In this document: positions 21,623 to 32,991 of the stretch, piece after piece
How the letters are laid out: every line of letters starts with the position of its first letter
Numbering within the stretch: position 1 is the first letter of the stretch
NCBI GenBank assembly: GCA_947561395.2
Contig: OX387187.1
Location: 18,581,829 to 18,645,828 of the forward strand
Length of the DNA stretch: 64,000 bases
Direction: 5' to 3'
From: Buxus sempervirens
Lineage: Eukaryota > Streptophyta > Magnoliopsida > Buxales > Buxaceae
Translations under genes and position numbers: made by a program
The notes under the pieces: model-generated
Seen by the model: only the letters and a program-made list of their open reading frames with translations
Told to the model about the DNA's origin: nothing
Database searches by the model: none

Positions 21623-23170
21623 CAAGGCGTCTCCCAACCCTAATGGAGCAAGAAGCCTCCAAACTTTGAAGACAGAAAGGAGCAAAAAGCCTCCAAGAAT
21701 TGAAGACAGAAGGAGCAAGGCGTCTCCCAACCCTAATGGAGCAAGAAGCCTCCAAAATTTGAAGACAGAATGGAGCAATAAGCCTCCAAGAACTGAAGAC
21801 AACAGGAGCAAGGCGTCTCCCAACCACCGAGAGCAAGGCGTCTCTCAAGACTGAAAGGGCAAGGCGTCCCTGGAGCAAGGCGACTCCAAAACTAATGGAG
21901 CAAGACGTCTCCCAACCACTGTGAGCAAGGCGTCCTTGGAGCAAGGTGACTCCGAAACTAATGGAACAAGGCATCTCCCAACCACCGTGAGCAAGGCGAC
22001 TTCGAAACTAATGGAGCAAGGCATCTCCCAACCACCGAGAGCAAGGCGTCTTTCAAGACTGAAAGGGCAAGGCGTCCCTAGAGCAAGGTGACTCCGAAAC
22101 TAATGGAGCAAGGTGTCTCTCAACCACCAAGAGCAAGGTGTCTCTCAAAACTAAAAGAGCAAGGCGTCCCTGGAGCAAGGCGACTCCGAAACTAATGGAG
22201 CAAGGCGTCTCCCGACCACAAGGAGCAAGGTGACTCCCACAGCTAAAATCCCTAAGAACAAGGCGAATCCCACATCTGACATCACTAAGGAGCAAGGCGA
22301 CTCCCACATTTGAAATCCCCAAGGAGCAAGGCGACTCCCACATCTAAAATCCCTAAGGAGCAAGGCGACTCTCACATCTGACATCCCTAATGAGCAAGGC
22401 GACTCCCACATTTGAAATCCCCAAGGAGCAAGGCGACTCCCATAGCTAAAATCCCTGGAGTAAGGTGACTCCAACCATTTGAATGACACGGAAATGTGTC
22501 CTTGAGGAGCAAGGCGACTCCTGCATCTGAAATCCCTAAAGAGCAAGGCGACTCCCACAGCTGACATCACTAAGGAGCAAGGCGACTCCCACAGCTAAAA
22601 TCCCTAAGAAGCAAGGCGACTTCCACATCTAACATCCTTAAGGAGCAAGGCGACTCCCACATTTGAAATCCCCAAGGAGCAAGGAAACTCCCACAGCAAA
22701 AATCCCTAAGGAGCAAGGCGACTCCCACATCTAACATCCCTAAGGAGCAAGGCGACTCCCACATTTGAAATACCTAAGGAGCAAGGCGACTCCCACATTT
22801 GAAATACCCAAGGAGCAAGGCAACTCCCATAGCTAAAATCCCTGGAGCAAGGTGACTCCGACCATTTGAATGACATGAAAATGTGTCCTTGAGGAGCAAG
22901 GCGACTCCTCCATTTGAGATCCCTAAGGAGCAGGGCGTCTCCCGCATCTAAATAACACGGAAATGTGTCCTTAAGGAGCAAGGTGACTCCTGCATCTGAA
23001 ATCCCTAAGGAGCAAGGCGTCTCCCACCATTTGAATGACACAGAAATGTGTCCCTAAGGAGCAAGGCAACTCCCACATTTGAGATCTCTGAGGAGCAGGG
23101 CGTCTCCCGCATCTAAATAACACAGAAATGTGTCCTTAAGGAGCAGAGCGTCTCCCAATACTGAAGGACA
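21623..23170 (+). repeat. 34-bp tandem array in the 3' region of the X element
   Basis: Roughly 40 units built on GAGCAAGGCGACTCCCACAT plus a variable tail (TTGAAATCCC, CTAAAATCCC). The left third has GCAAGAAGCCTCCAAA variants. Occasional longer units contain ACACGGAAATGTGTCC. Position before the PPT matches the hypervariable 3' UTR arrays known in Tat/Ogre elements. Long frames on the minus strand here are by-products of the repeat. Confidence 0.85.
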
Positions 23171-23857
23171 AGGCATCCCCAGAGCAAAGTGTCTCCACAA
23201 GGTGGAACAAGTTGTTTCCATTTCTGGAAACGACAGAGAATCAAGACATGAAGAAGACCGAGCAAAGATGAAGATCTCATCGGGCAAGATAGCCCTTTTG
23301 TAATTTTTGGTTCCACACTTTTGTAAATAGAATAGAGCAGGTGTGTAAGCTCCCTTGAGGCACCGAACAGTGCTGGAAGCACCTCCTCACCAACAGCAAT
23401 TCCTCCTCTGCTCTTCCCTCATACTTTCTCCATTCATCCCACCTTCTAAACCAACTCCTGGCCAAGTAAAAAAAAAACTAAGCAAGCCTCAAGAAAAAGA
23501 CACAAGAAGAAGCAGAAGTTTGAAGTCACCTAAAAAGCTTTAATGGAACAAACAAGAAGAAAAGAATGTTGTCAAGCGACTGGCATCAATGCCGAAACAG
23601 GTTGGCAAGCTCAAGTCCAATCTAATCTCTTGCAACCTTAAATTAAATGCCGAAGAGTTGCCCTACAAAAACCCTAAAAGCAAAGGGTAAGGGAACTCTG
23701 AGGCTAGGAAGGGACTCTACATCATTTGGACGCTCCCCTTTTAAATGAAAATTTCAAAAAATTCAAAGGACTAAGTTCATCGACCATGTCGACAGAATTG
23801 CCAAGCGCAAAAACAAGATTCTTTTTTCTCTTTGCCGTTCATCCGCAAGTTGACTCC

Positions 23858-23873
23858 GGCAAAGAGGGGCAGC
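23858..23873 (+). promoter_or_regulatory. Polypurine tract
   Basis: GCAAAGAGGGGCAGC directly abuts the 3' LTR start TGTAAGCACC at 23874. Position and composition are those of a plus-strand primer. Confidence 0.8.
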
Positions 23874-24499
23874 TGTAAGCACCTCATTTTTGCACCCCCA
23901 GAAGTGCTGGAAATGCAAACCCTAGACAGAAAGTCAAACCCTAGGGGTGAAAAGTTGACTTTTTGATCAAGTGATAATTGGCCACCTTGATTTATCTCAA
24001 TGGATAGAAAATCTTGACACGGTTCCAACGCAATTGAGTTTGCTGGAATTGGAGTCCGGATGAAGGATCTATGAAAAGGTCAAACTTGAGGGGAGCCGAA
24101 AGTTGACTTTCTGCTAAACCCCGAATCAACTGCTTAACCTTATCCCAATGGATAGAGGGCTCTGACACAGTTCTAACGCAACTGAGTTTGCCTTAATTAG
24201 AGTCCGGATGAAGAAGATATGAGCAATTGAAGTTCTAGGGCAATAGTGCCGGAAAATTGCACACGTGGCAAGCAGCAGAGCAAAAAGGTCTTAGGGATTA
24301 AATCTGTAATTATCCAAATCAATGAAAAATATCTTAAGGGTGAATCTGCAGATATCCAAAAGTATCAGGGACCAAATATGTAAATATCCAAAAGTATCAG
24401 GGACTAATTTGTAAATATCCAAAAGTATCAGGGGCTAATCCACAAATATTAAGATTTGCTACCTCTCTCTCATGATTGATGTTTCCTATGGGCATGCAT

Positions 24500-24781
24500 G
24501 TGCATCATCCATGCATGCAACACCTCATACATCTCTCTCTCTCTCCTCCATGAGAACCTATGCATACATTCCCCCATGCCACATGCATACATCTCTCTCT
24601 CTCTCTCTCTCCCACTCATGATTAATGTTCCCTATGCATGCATCCCCTCATGCCTCATGCATGCATGTGTGTGTGTGTCTCTCTCTCTCCCACATGGGCA
24701 TGCATCATCATCTCACCATGCATGCATCTCTCTATCTCTCTCTCTCCCACATGGGCATGGATCATCATCTCACCATGCATA

Positions 24782-24820
<39 letters not shown>
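24500..24820 (+). repeat. CATGCATG / (CT)n microsatellite block
   Basis: Alternating CATGCATGCAT words and CTCTCT runs, the longest about 36 nt at 24783-24818. Mirrored in X1 at 5320-5560 on the other strand. Frames through it are spurious. Confidence 0.8.
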
Positions 24821-24822
<2 letters not shown>

Positions 24823-24893
24823 ATGGGTATCCTTTATGTCTCACCACAACTCCCATGCCGCCATGCATTACCCCATGATAAAAACCCCAAGCC

Positions 24894-24907
24894 CCCATAC
24901 GTATGGG
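24894..24907 (+). promoter_or_regulatory. Core-promoter palindrome CCCATACGTATGGG
   Basis: 14-bp perfect palindrome just after an ATAAAAA box. It is the counterpart of the 26-bp version in X1 (5273-5298). Confidence 0.5.
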
Positions 24908-26439
24908 AGGGTTAGCTCATTTTTTGTCTCTCCATTTTTTCTTCTCTAACCTCTCTCCCACTCTCTTGAACCTCTTCTCCCAAGCTTACTTGTTGCTGCC
25001 CCCCTTTAGTGCTCCACCTTCCCATCTCCTTCCGACCCCCTTTCCTATTCCATTTTCTCCTTTTCTAAACACCAACCCCTACACTAACCTCACCCCCATC
25101 ATCTCCTCACTCTTCTCTCCTTCATTGCAAACCCCAAAGGTGTCCTTGAAGTTTCCATTAAAGCAAGGGAGGTGCTGCTCAAGTGTAGTTTCGATCCAAA
25201 AGGAGGTGAAGCACATCTTAAACACATCCATAATCCCAAGGTGAGTTCTTTGTATTATGTTATTTCACATATATGAGTATGAGGTGATTTGGAGCCATAA
25301 AATTTTATGTTCATTACGTGCTTGCCGTTGGGGATGGTTGCTACCATTTCTTCTCCGTTTTCTTCACTTTTTCCACACCACCTGTGCGCACCTAATTTCA
25401 GTCGCACGACGAGGCGCATGCAAAAATAATGCGTGCCTCGGGATTATTTGGAGTCGCTACTGCTTGATGGGGTGCAAGCAGACACCTGGGTGCCTAAGTT
25501 TGTCTATTTAAGGCTTGGTCTGTGGCTTGAGGTTCTAAGCAAGTTCTCGGTTACGGTCCAGGGAAGTCCGTAGACACCCCGATCCACCCCATCAAGTAAC
25601 AGGTCCCATGGTTTCCTGGTTTTGAGTCAACTCGGTTTCACCCGATTCCTATTACAACATGGACAGTTTTGGTTAAGTCTAGCGGAACCGCCGAAGTGGT
25701 GTGGGTCCCTTTACTTGATTTTATCTTCTTAGCTTAGAGTGATCTGAGTCTAATCATGCAAGCCCCATTGGAAGGCCTGCGGATCCCTTGGTGGGCTTGG
25801 TTAAGCCCACGTGTCCCCTGGTGGGCCTCAGTCTAGCCTAAAGGGCCCTTTGGGCTTTGGTTCAAGTGAATTTGATTTTATTTGATGTTCAAGTTGGAAA
25901 TTAAGTGATTTCCATGCAAAGCGAGTCGGGATTGGTTTGCGGGCCCCTGGGTGGGCCACACCATTGGTTGTCAAGTGATTTTTGGATTATCTTGATTAAT
26001 TGTGCAAAAGTGGGCCAGGCTTTGGGCTTGGGGCCCTTTACCTGGGCTTGGGCTTGAAAGCCCAAGACTTCCTGAGTTAGGGTTTGGAAAGCCTAACCTT
26101 TGTTTGGTTCAATGGGCTTTGTGGGCCCGACAGGCCTCGCCCTTGGTCGCAGCCAATCCACAACATTATCTAAGCAGGCATGCCCCGAATTGGGCTTTAA
26201 TGGGCCTCAATGGGTTTGCCCCACTTGATCGGTTTGATTATCTTTATTTAGCAAAAGTAAGCTTATCGGGCTTGGTGGGCCCTGTTGGAAGGCCCACAAA
26301 GGTTCCTAGTTGGACCAGTGGTCCATGTCCCATGTTGGGTTTTCGGGCGACCCGGAAACCCTTCTGGTTCATCCAGATTGATCAAACAAATCAAGAAAAT
26401 AACACAAGATCATAAAAGAGCAAAAAGGGATTCTGGCAG

Positions 26440-26545
26440 TGTAGCCGACCTTAGTTTTCGGCTACAAACACAGGTATATGTATCCGACCATGACTGCCGG
26501 ACACAAAGAGAACCATGTTGATCCGACCTAAGTTGTCGGATCAAC
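26440..26545. repeat. Triple hairpin cluster (X3, downstream copy)
   Basis: Stems TGTAGCCG/CGGCTACA (26440-26447/26459-26466), TGT-TCCG/CGGA-ACA (26479-26486/26498-26505) and GTTGATCCGAC/GTCGGATCAAC (about 26518-26545). Compared with X1 the third stem changed GGC/GCC to GAC/GTC on both sides. Confidence 0.75.
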
Positions 26546-28068
26546 TCTAAAACATGGTTTTTCGGATTTTGCTATGGGCTTGGGTTTCTGGGTCTTCTAG
26601 GATGTTATAGTGGTTGTGTGGGCCCCTGTGTGGGCCCACATTGGTTCAAAGAATGAGGGAGCATGCTTTTTTGGTTTCTTTTTGGAGGTTTCTACAGCAA
26701 GGAAGGGAGGGGGAAAGCATGGGGTGTTCTCCCCACTTCTTGGATCATGCAAGCCACTAAAACAGGGACCAAGGTGTCCCTGCTTGGTCTCTCAGATTCC
26801 ACACTCACAATAAGCATAAAGAAAATTAGATACAAACTAAACCAAAGGGCTACCCCAGACACAAGCTGCGCAATGATTCGAGGGTGTGTGTAGTAGCTAG
26901 GCATGGGGGCTAACACGCTTTTCATGCTTGGAAGTGGCATGTAAAGGAGATGGGGGTGCTGTTGCTGCCGCTAGCAGCAGCTCGTGTAGGCCACAAAAGT
27001 GGGCTACGAGTGAAGGGGACTTGTCCGTTAACCTCAAAACAACAACGCAACAAAGGGGGCAAGGGTTCATGTTTACACACAAAAAACAGCAAGTTATAGG
27101 GGGAAAGGGAGCATGCTGATGTACACAACCATGGCCTATTATAGGGGTTTAACCAGCTAGGAAGAGGTAGGAGTGATGGAGGGAGTTGGTGGTCAAAATT
27201 ACAGCAACATGCTAAGGGGCTGTAGAGGGTAAAGGGGCATGCTTATACGTGTGAAAACAGTACGTAAACGGGCAAAGGATCATGCTCACATGCACATAGA
27301 AGCAGTAAAGAACAAGAAGTTAAAGGAACACAACGATACTTAAAAATAATAAGACAACCTCAGGGGTACGGCCAGCAAGAGCACACCCATGGAAAGTTGT
27401 GAGAAAGCAAGCGAAAAGCAGAAAAAAAAAACAGAATCAAATTTAGAAGGGAGAAATGGGGTTACTTTGTGGTACAAAAGATGAGCACTCATGGGGGAAC
27501 ATTCTCCTCCTTCCAAATGAAGCAAGTCAACAGCATAATAGCATGCTAAAACATGATTAAACCTTGTGTAGGGAGAACTCCCCCTCAAATGGACTCATGC
27601 GTGCACTCCCCCTATCATGGGAGGCATTTTACATGATGGAGATGAGAAGTAGGCACATAAAGACATGCTAAAGGACAACTTTCAAACAATACACACAAGA
27701 CCTTTAAAACCTTCTTGAAATCAACTCATTTCCACATATGTAAAACAAATGATGATAGGAAACATTACCTTGGGGTTTTTGAACCCGAAAATGTGGTGTA
27801 GTGAGCCTCCTTGAAGCACAAATGGTTGCTGGAGCACCTTCCTTCTTGCACCTACAGCTCCTCTCTTCTTGCTTGGGTGAAAAATGGAGAAGAAGAAAGG
27901 AAAGTGGGGGCAGAATAGGCAAAAGAAAAGAGTTTAGGGTTTGGGGAGCAAGGTGGGGGAAAAGGAAGGGCTTTCGTGCCTGGAACAATGGGGGGGAAGA
28001 GGTGGAAGCAAGCCAAGAAGAGCCAACCCACGAAATGGGGCTGCTGTTGCTTTTTTATAGAAACATTT

Positions 28069-28318
28069 TTGTATCCGGCATTTAATGTCGTATACACTAC
28101 ACTTCCTTTGTATCCGGCATATTATATCGGATACACTGCACTTCCTTTGTATCCGACATAAAATATCGAATACAAACATAATTATTTCAAAATTTTAATT
28201 TTCTGCGCGTATCTGTCAGCGAATCCGCACGAATGTCGTGGGCAAATCTCTTGTATCCGGCAATATATGTCGGATATGAATAAAAGCATGTGTATCTGAC
28301 ATATTTGATAGGATACAA
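28069..28318. repeat. Second hairpin array of X3, upstream of its TATA
   Basis: Five words of GTATCCGGCAT...ATGTCGGATAC type, each self-complementary (for example GTATCCG/CGGATAC and TTGTAT.CGA/TCG.ATACAA), with AT-rich loops, on a 40-70-bp spacing. The same lexicon as the downstream cluster of the same LTR, although the two are about 1.5 kb apart. Confidence 0.65.
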
Positions 28319-29867
28319 ATCGAAAAAATTACGGATTTGCCCCTCGACTTGACCAATTTGACTAATTCGACCGATTTGACACTTTTGGATATCTGCAGAT
28401 TGCCCCCTGCGAATTTTGGTTTATTCCCTGAGATATTTAGCAAGTTTTTGATTTTTAAAGATTGCCCCCGGAGATATTTTGCTGCGTTTGCTGCCACATG
28501 TGCAGTTCTTTTGCCACGTATGCAGTTTCCGGCTTTGCTGCTTGGGAACTTTAACTGCTCATATCTTCTTCATCCGGACTCCGATTTGGGCAAACTCAAT
28601 TGCGTTAGAACCGTATTGGAGTCCTCTATCCAATGGGACAAGGCTAACCACCTGATTTGGGGTTTCACGAAAAGTCAACTTTCGACTCCCCTCAAGTTTG
28701 ACCGGCTCATAGATCCTTCATCCGGACTCCGATTCCAGCAAACTCAGTTGCGATGGAACCATGTCGGGATTCTATATCCACTGAGATAAAGCAAGGTGGT
28801 CAATTATTACTTGATCAAAAAGTCAACTTTTTGACTTTTTGTCTAGGGTCTGCATTTTCGACACTTCTGGGGGTGCAAAAATGAGGTGCTTACACCACCA
28901 CCAGGGTGTAATTCTTCCAAGGTAAAGTAGGTGTTTCGGTTGAACCATAGGGAGGAGATGAGTGACTTTTTAGTTGGCTTTTAACAACTCTAAAATCACT
29001 GATTTCGTCCAGCATAGCTATTATGGTTCATTTTATTTGATAGGGGAGGATGTTCTCCTTTAATCTTGTCCCATGTATCCCATATGTAAGCCCCCCTTTT
29101 CGCTTCTTTAGACATTTTTTAGCTAGGTATGTGACTTGGTTTTGCATGGTTATGGTATGAGTAGTGTGTGATGCATTTGTTTTACTTATTTGCACATGAT
29201 TATAGTTGTAGGCGTGCATGTGATTTTACCTTCACGACTATGTATTCGAAACATGTATGTGGGCAAAGCTTGGTGGGTGTGTACGGCAAGTGACAAGCAT
29301 GTTTTTTTTACTATTTTAAGTATCTTAGTTAGGATCCCAACTCATATTGGGTTATTGTTTTGACCATCATAAGAAGTCAGCCCCACTTCTCTTGTCTTGT
29401 ATTTCATGAGCATGATCATATTCTTGAAGATGTGAAGGGTAGGTTGGTTCACTTTCTTCAACTCAAGAGTTGACCTTTGCATGCATAGAAATGTTTTTCA
29501 GCTCCTAAGCATAGAAAGCACACACCACACTTTTTTTTTTACAATAAATGTGCTCTTTGAGTCCATGAGATCATCTTTATGTTGACTTATTCATGTTTAG
29601 TGATTGCTGAAGTTTTTTTTTAGTGAGAAGAAACCAAAGTAGGGGCACTTAAGTCCCTGCCTATTTGTTAGCTCTAGACCAAATGAGAGAAAGGATGGAC
29701 CATCATCCATTTCCCTTGATCTTGATCTCAAAACCCTCAAAGGGAGGCCTTTTTGTTTCTGTCTGACCCACTGGGGGTCCACACAGGGACCCGCATAACT
29801 GTTGAAGCTTCCCAAGAAGTCCAAAAACCCAAGCCCATTGCAGAAACCCAAAAAATGGCATTTTTTA

Positions 29868-29970
29868 GCTGATCCGACAACTCAGGTCGGATCAACAGAG
29901 TTTCTTTTGTATCCGGCCATCATGGTCAGATACAAAGGATTGTGTTTGTAGCCGACACTTCAGGTCAGCT
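29868..29970. repeat. Triple hairpin cluster (X4)
   Basis: GATCCGAC/GTCGGATC, then GTATCCGGCC/GGTCAGATAC, then GTAGCCGAC/GTCAGCTAC, loops 6-7 nt. Order is reversed relative to X1 and X3, as expected for opposite orientation. Confidence 0.7.
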
Positions 29971-31050
29971 ACATTACAGAACTTCATTTTGTTGGTTTCC
30001 AGCCCCTTTGCCATTTTTGTGCCTTATTTGATCAAACCAATTGAACCAGTAGGGTTTCTGGGTCACCCAGAAACCCAAGATGGGCCTTGGACACCCGGTC
30101 CAATTTGATTTCCAATGGGCCTTCCAACAGGGCCCACCAAGTCCGACAAAATTGCTTTTTTGCTGAAATAAGGTTAATCAGATTAAATTGAGTGGGCCAG
30201 ACCATGGGAGACCCACCCAAGCCCACTTTGGAAGCATGCTAGCTTAGATTTAGGCATGGTTCGGCCGAGCCCATGGGCAAGGCCTGTCGGGCCCGCTAAG
30301 CCGGCTAAAACAAACAAGGTTAGGGTTTCCAAACCCTAACTCAGGAAGCCTTGGGGCTTTCAAGCCCAAGCCCAGGTAAAGGGCCCCAAGCCTAAGGCTT
30401 GGCCCATTTTGGCAAAGATTAATCAAAGATAACTCAAACAACTTGGCAACTAATTATGTGGCCCACCCAGGGGCCCACAAAGCAATCCCGGCCCACATTG
30501 GCATGAAAGTCAACTTAATAATCAAACTTGAAATTCAAATAAAATCAATTCATTGAACCAACGCCCAAAGGGCCTCTCAGGTTTAGACTGACACCCACCA
30601 AGGGAACATGTGGACCACACTTGGCCCACCAAGGGATCCCTGGGCCTTCCAATGGGGCCCACCCAATCAGACCCATCTCATTAAAATAATAAAAGATAAA
30701 ATCAAGCAAAGGGGCCCACACCACTTTGGCGGTCCCACCAGACTTAACCCAATTGAATGCTGGATTAGGAATCGGGTGAGTGAGATACCGAGTTGACTCA
30801 GAACCAGGAAAACCTATAGGACTCGTCATTTGACGAGGCGGACCAGGGTGTCTACGGACTTCCCCGGACCGTAACCGAGAACTTACTTAGAATCTTTAGC
30901 CGGAGACCAAGCCTTAATAGACAAACTTAGGCACCCCAGGTGTCTGCCTGTACCCCATCAGGTAGTGGCGACTACAACCTTCCCATTTTACCCATCCGGA
31001 GGCACGCAAATCCATGCACCCCACCGTGCCGCAATTTCACCCTGCACACA

Positions 31051-32144
31051 AGGTTAATTTAGGTCTATTAAGATGTATTGGTAAAGAATTTATTCCTAGT
31101 ACAAATAGGTCAAGTCCATTCATTCCTTCTATCCATACCATTATGGTCTCAAATTACATTCATCATTCGAAATAATTATCCTTTTATCTAAAATTAATTC
31201 CATCACTTCCTACACCTCAAGTTATCCTAATTATATGTACTACAATCATAAAATTCCTAGAAAAATCATTAAAATTGGATTTGGGCACAAAAACCTAAGT
31301 TTCACAAAATCTGATTATGGACACCTGAATGGACGTTCGAACTTCTTATCAAGCGTTCAATTCTAGGTTTAATCCTATAGGATGCTTGAATCAGTGTTTG
31401 GGCATCCTATCGGGTGCTTGGTTATGGTATCAAATCAACTCTCGAGTTTTCTTTTTAATAAAAAGCACAAGCGGAGCGCCTGCTTCAACACTCAAACAAC
31501 GTATTGAGCATCCTAAACCAAAATAAACTAAACAATGGGTGCTCGATACAATGTTTGAACGATGCTTTGGGCGTTAGTATAAATTCGTAGATTTCTGAGT
31601 TTTTCTTGATTGTTATGAATTTTTAATATTTTGTGGTTTTTCTTTGATTCAAATCATTGGGTTTTCTTCCTAAATCATCTCTAAAATATTCTAAATCATC
31701 TCCAATTAATTTCTCATAGATCTAAGGATGTCTACAAAGATTTAATCCATTCAACCATCACTTTTTATAAAACTTCTTCAAAAATAAGAAAGCAATCCGG
31801 ATAACCTCAAGTACACCATATCATAATCATATTTCAATGCAAATCATCGAGAATCATCTAATCACATAATACAATCATACAATTCCTCCAGCATTCAAGT
31901 GTTTGCTACTTGCTTCATGAACGCAAAATCCATCTTCTCATTGAACCCGAAAATATAGCTATGTTTCTACTACTATCGCACCACACTAGGGATCTCCAAA
32001 CATCATGTCCACCGTTCAGATTGAAGAACCACCAGTCAAGAACAAAATCTCCAAATTTGAGACCAATCCAACAGTTGATCGTCTCTCGATCGTAATTTGA
32101 TGGTGGCTGGTCAGAAATTTCTGCAACATCCCTTTCTTCTAATA

Positions 32145-32182
<38 letters not shown>

Positions 32183-32991
32183 TACATTTTCTTTACCCAT
32201 GAGAGCCCTATTTTCTCTCTCTTCCTTGAGAGCCCTATTTCTCTCTCTCTCTTCCCCATTCGTTTGAGTCAATAAAGAAACCCCCAAGTCTTCCCTAAGT
32301 CCTTTTATAGACTCACTCAAATAAAAGTCCTAATTAGATTAGGAACTTCCTAACTAATCCCACTTGACTTTCTTCTCTTAACTCTCTTTTTTAATTCCTC
32401 TTTTATGAATCCCAAACAAAAGAAACTCCTAATTAAGTGAATTTTCGTGCATATTTTAATGCCCATTTTTAAATATTACGAAACACCTCATTATCTCTCA
32501 TATTTCCCAAATTAAGGCCCCTAATTAATCATAATTATCAATATGCCCTTTTTTCCTTCTTTTAAGCCATAAATTTGTTATTTAAATTCAAACCTAACCC
32601 AAATTAAGTCTAATTAGATATTTCCAATTCTATTAATTACTTAGTTATTTAATTTATTAATTGGCCTATTAGGAAAAGAATAAAATACCATTTTCTTTAC
32701 CTAACTCATATTTAACCATTAGATCTCTTCCAAAAATACCCATATTTATTTCTCATATTATTTTTGGCTTTAACATGCACTTAGATTAATATCTATCTTC
32801 CCCAAACATCCATATTTAATTTGTTTTCCTAATTTATATAAATCAATTCTGCATTTTTCTATTTATTATTAATTACTATTTGACTCTCCACGAAGTCAAA
32901 TCTATAATTAATCTTCCAATTAATTTAATTTACTAATTATATTTCCCAATTACTTAAAATTAATATTATTTATTTAATTATTAATATATCT
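31051..32991 (-). mobile_element. P2: LTR fragment, second copy of P1
   Basis: Begins within the P intron (AATTTAGGTCTATTA, as at 898). Reading leftward from the right: AT-rich U3 (32330-32990), TATA box TATAAAAG on the minus strand near 32300, purine-rich exon with (GA)n, donor region GAAG|CAAGTAGCAAACAC near 31912 (GT changed to GC), word cluster 31325-31580. Cut at the left by the X element and at the right by the LINE. No gene. Confidence 0.7.

Larger units (their letters stand above)
25383..28894 (-). mobile_element. X3: solo LTR of family X inside the 3' LTR X4, TSD CCACC
   Basis: 3512 bp, exact TSD ccacc (25378-25382, 28895-28899), + strand TGTGCGCACC...GGTGCTTACA. Minus-strand TATA-like CTATAAAAAAG near 28056, donor CCCAAG|GTAATG (exon ends 27769). 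It inserted in opposite orientation into a relative of itself. Hairpin words TATCCGGCAT occur both upstream of its TATA (28069-28318) and in its downstream part (26440-26545). Confidence 0.9.
12746..31050 (+). mobile_element. Tat/Ogre-like Ty3/gypsy retrotransposon, gag only, with nested solo LTRs
   Basis: Parts in order: 5' LTR stub (12746-13076), PBS (13080-13097), long leader, gag-like ORF (15395-16183), non-coding stretch, 34-bp tandem array (18290-18400 and 21623-23170), polypurine tract (about 23858-23873), 3' LTR (23874-31050). The two LTR ends that can be compared (about 330 bp) differ at roughly 25 positions by hand count, mostly transitions, so insertion is old. Nothing resembling protease, reverse transcriptase or integrase is seen, so it is non-autonomous or deleted. 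Tandem arrays before the PPT are known for the Tat/Ogre lineage. AGGTT at 10645-10649 and 31051-31055 may be its TSD. Confidence 0.8.
23874..31050 (+). mobile_element. X4: 3' LTR of the X retrotransposon, split by X3
   Basis: Starts TGTAAGCACCTC, ends CCTGCACACA, about 3.66 kb net. Order in + direction: phased T/A repeats (24300-24450), CATGCATG and CT microsatellite (24480-24820), TATA-like ATAAAAA (24878-24884), palindrome (24894-24907), CT-rich exon 1, donor CCCAAG|GTGAGT (exon ends 25240), [X3], hairpin triplet (29868-29970), and the conserved end block with 'ACTTAGGCACC...CTGCCTG' shared by all X copies. Confidence 0.82.

Noticed and set aside
21572..23041. Several long minus-strand frames with repeating motifs such as ALLLSS, SRLAPWGFQMWESPCSL
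   Set aside because: They are translations of the 34-bp array. The unit length is not a multiple of 3, so they arise in several frames with no start or homology.
24498..24949. Overlapping + frames full of SLSLSL/HACISLSLS
   Set aside because: Microsatellite (CT)n and CATGCATG translation, in three frames at once.
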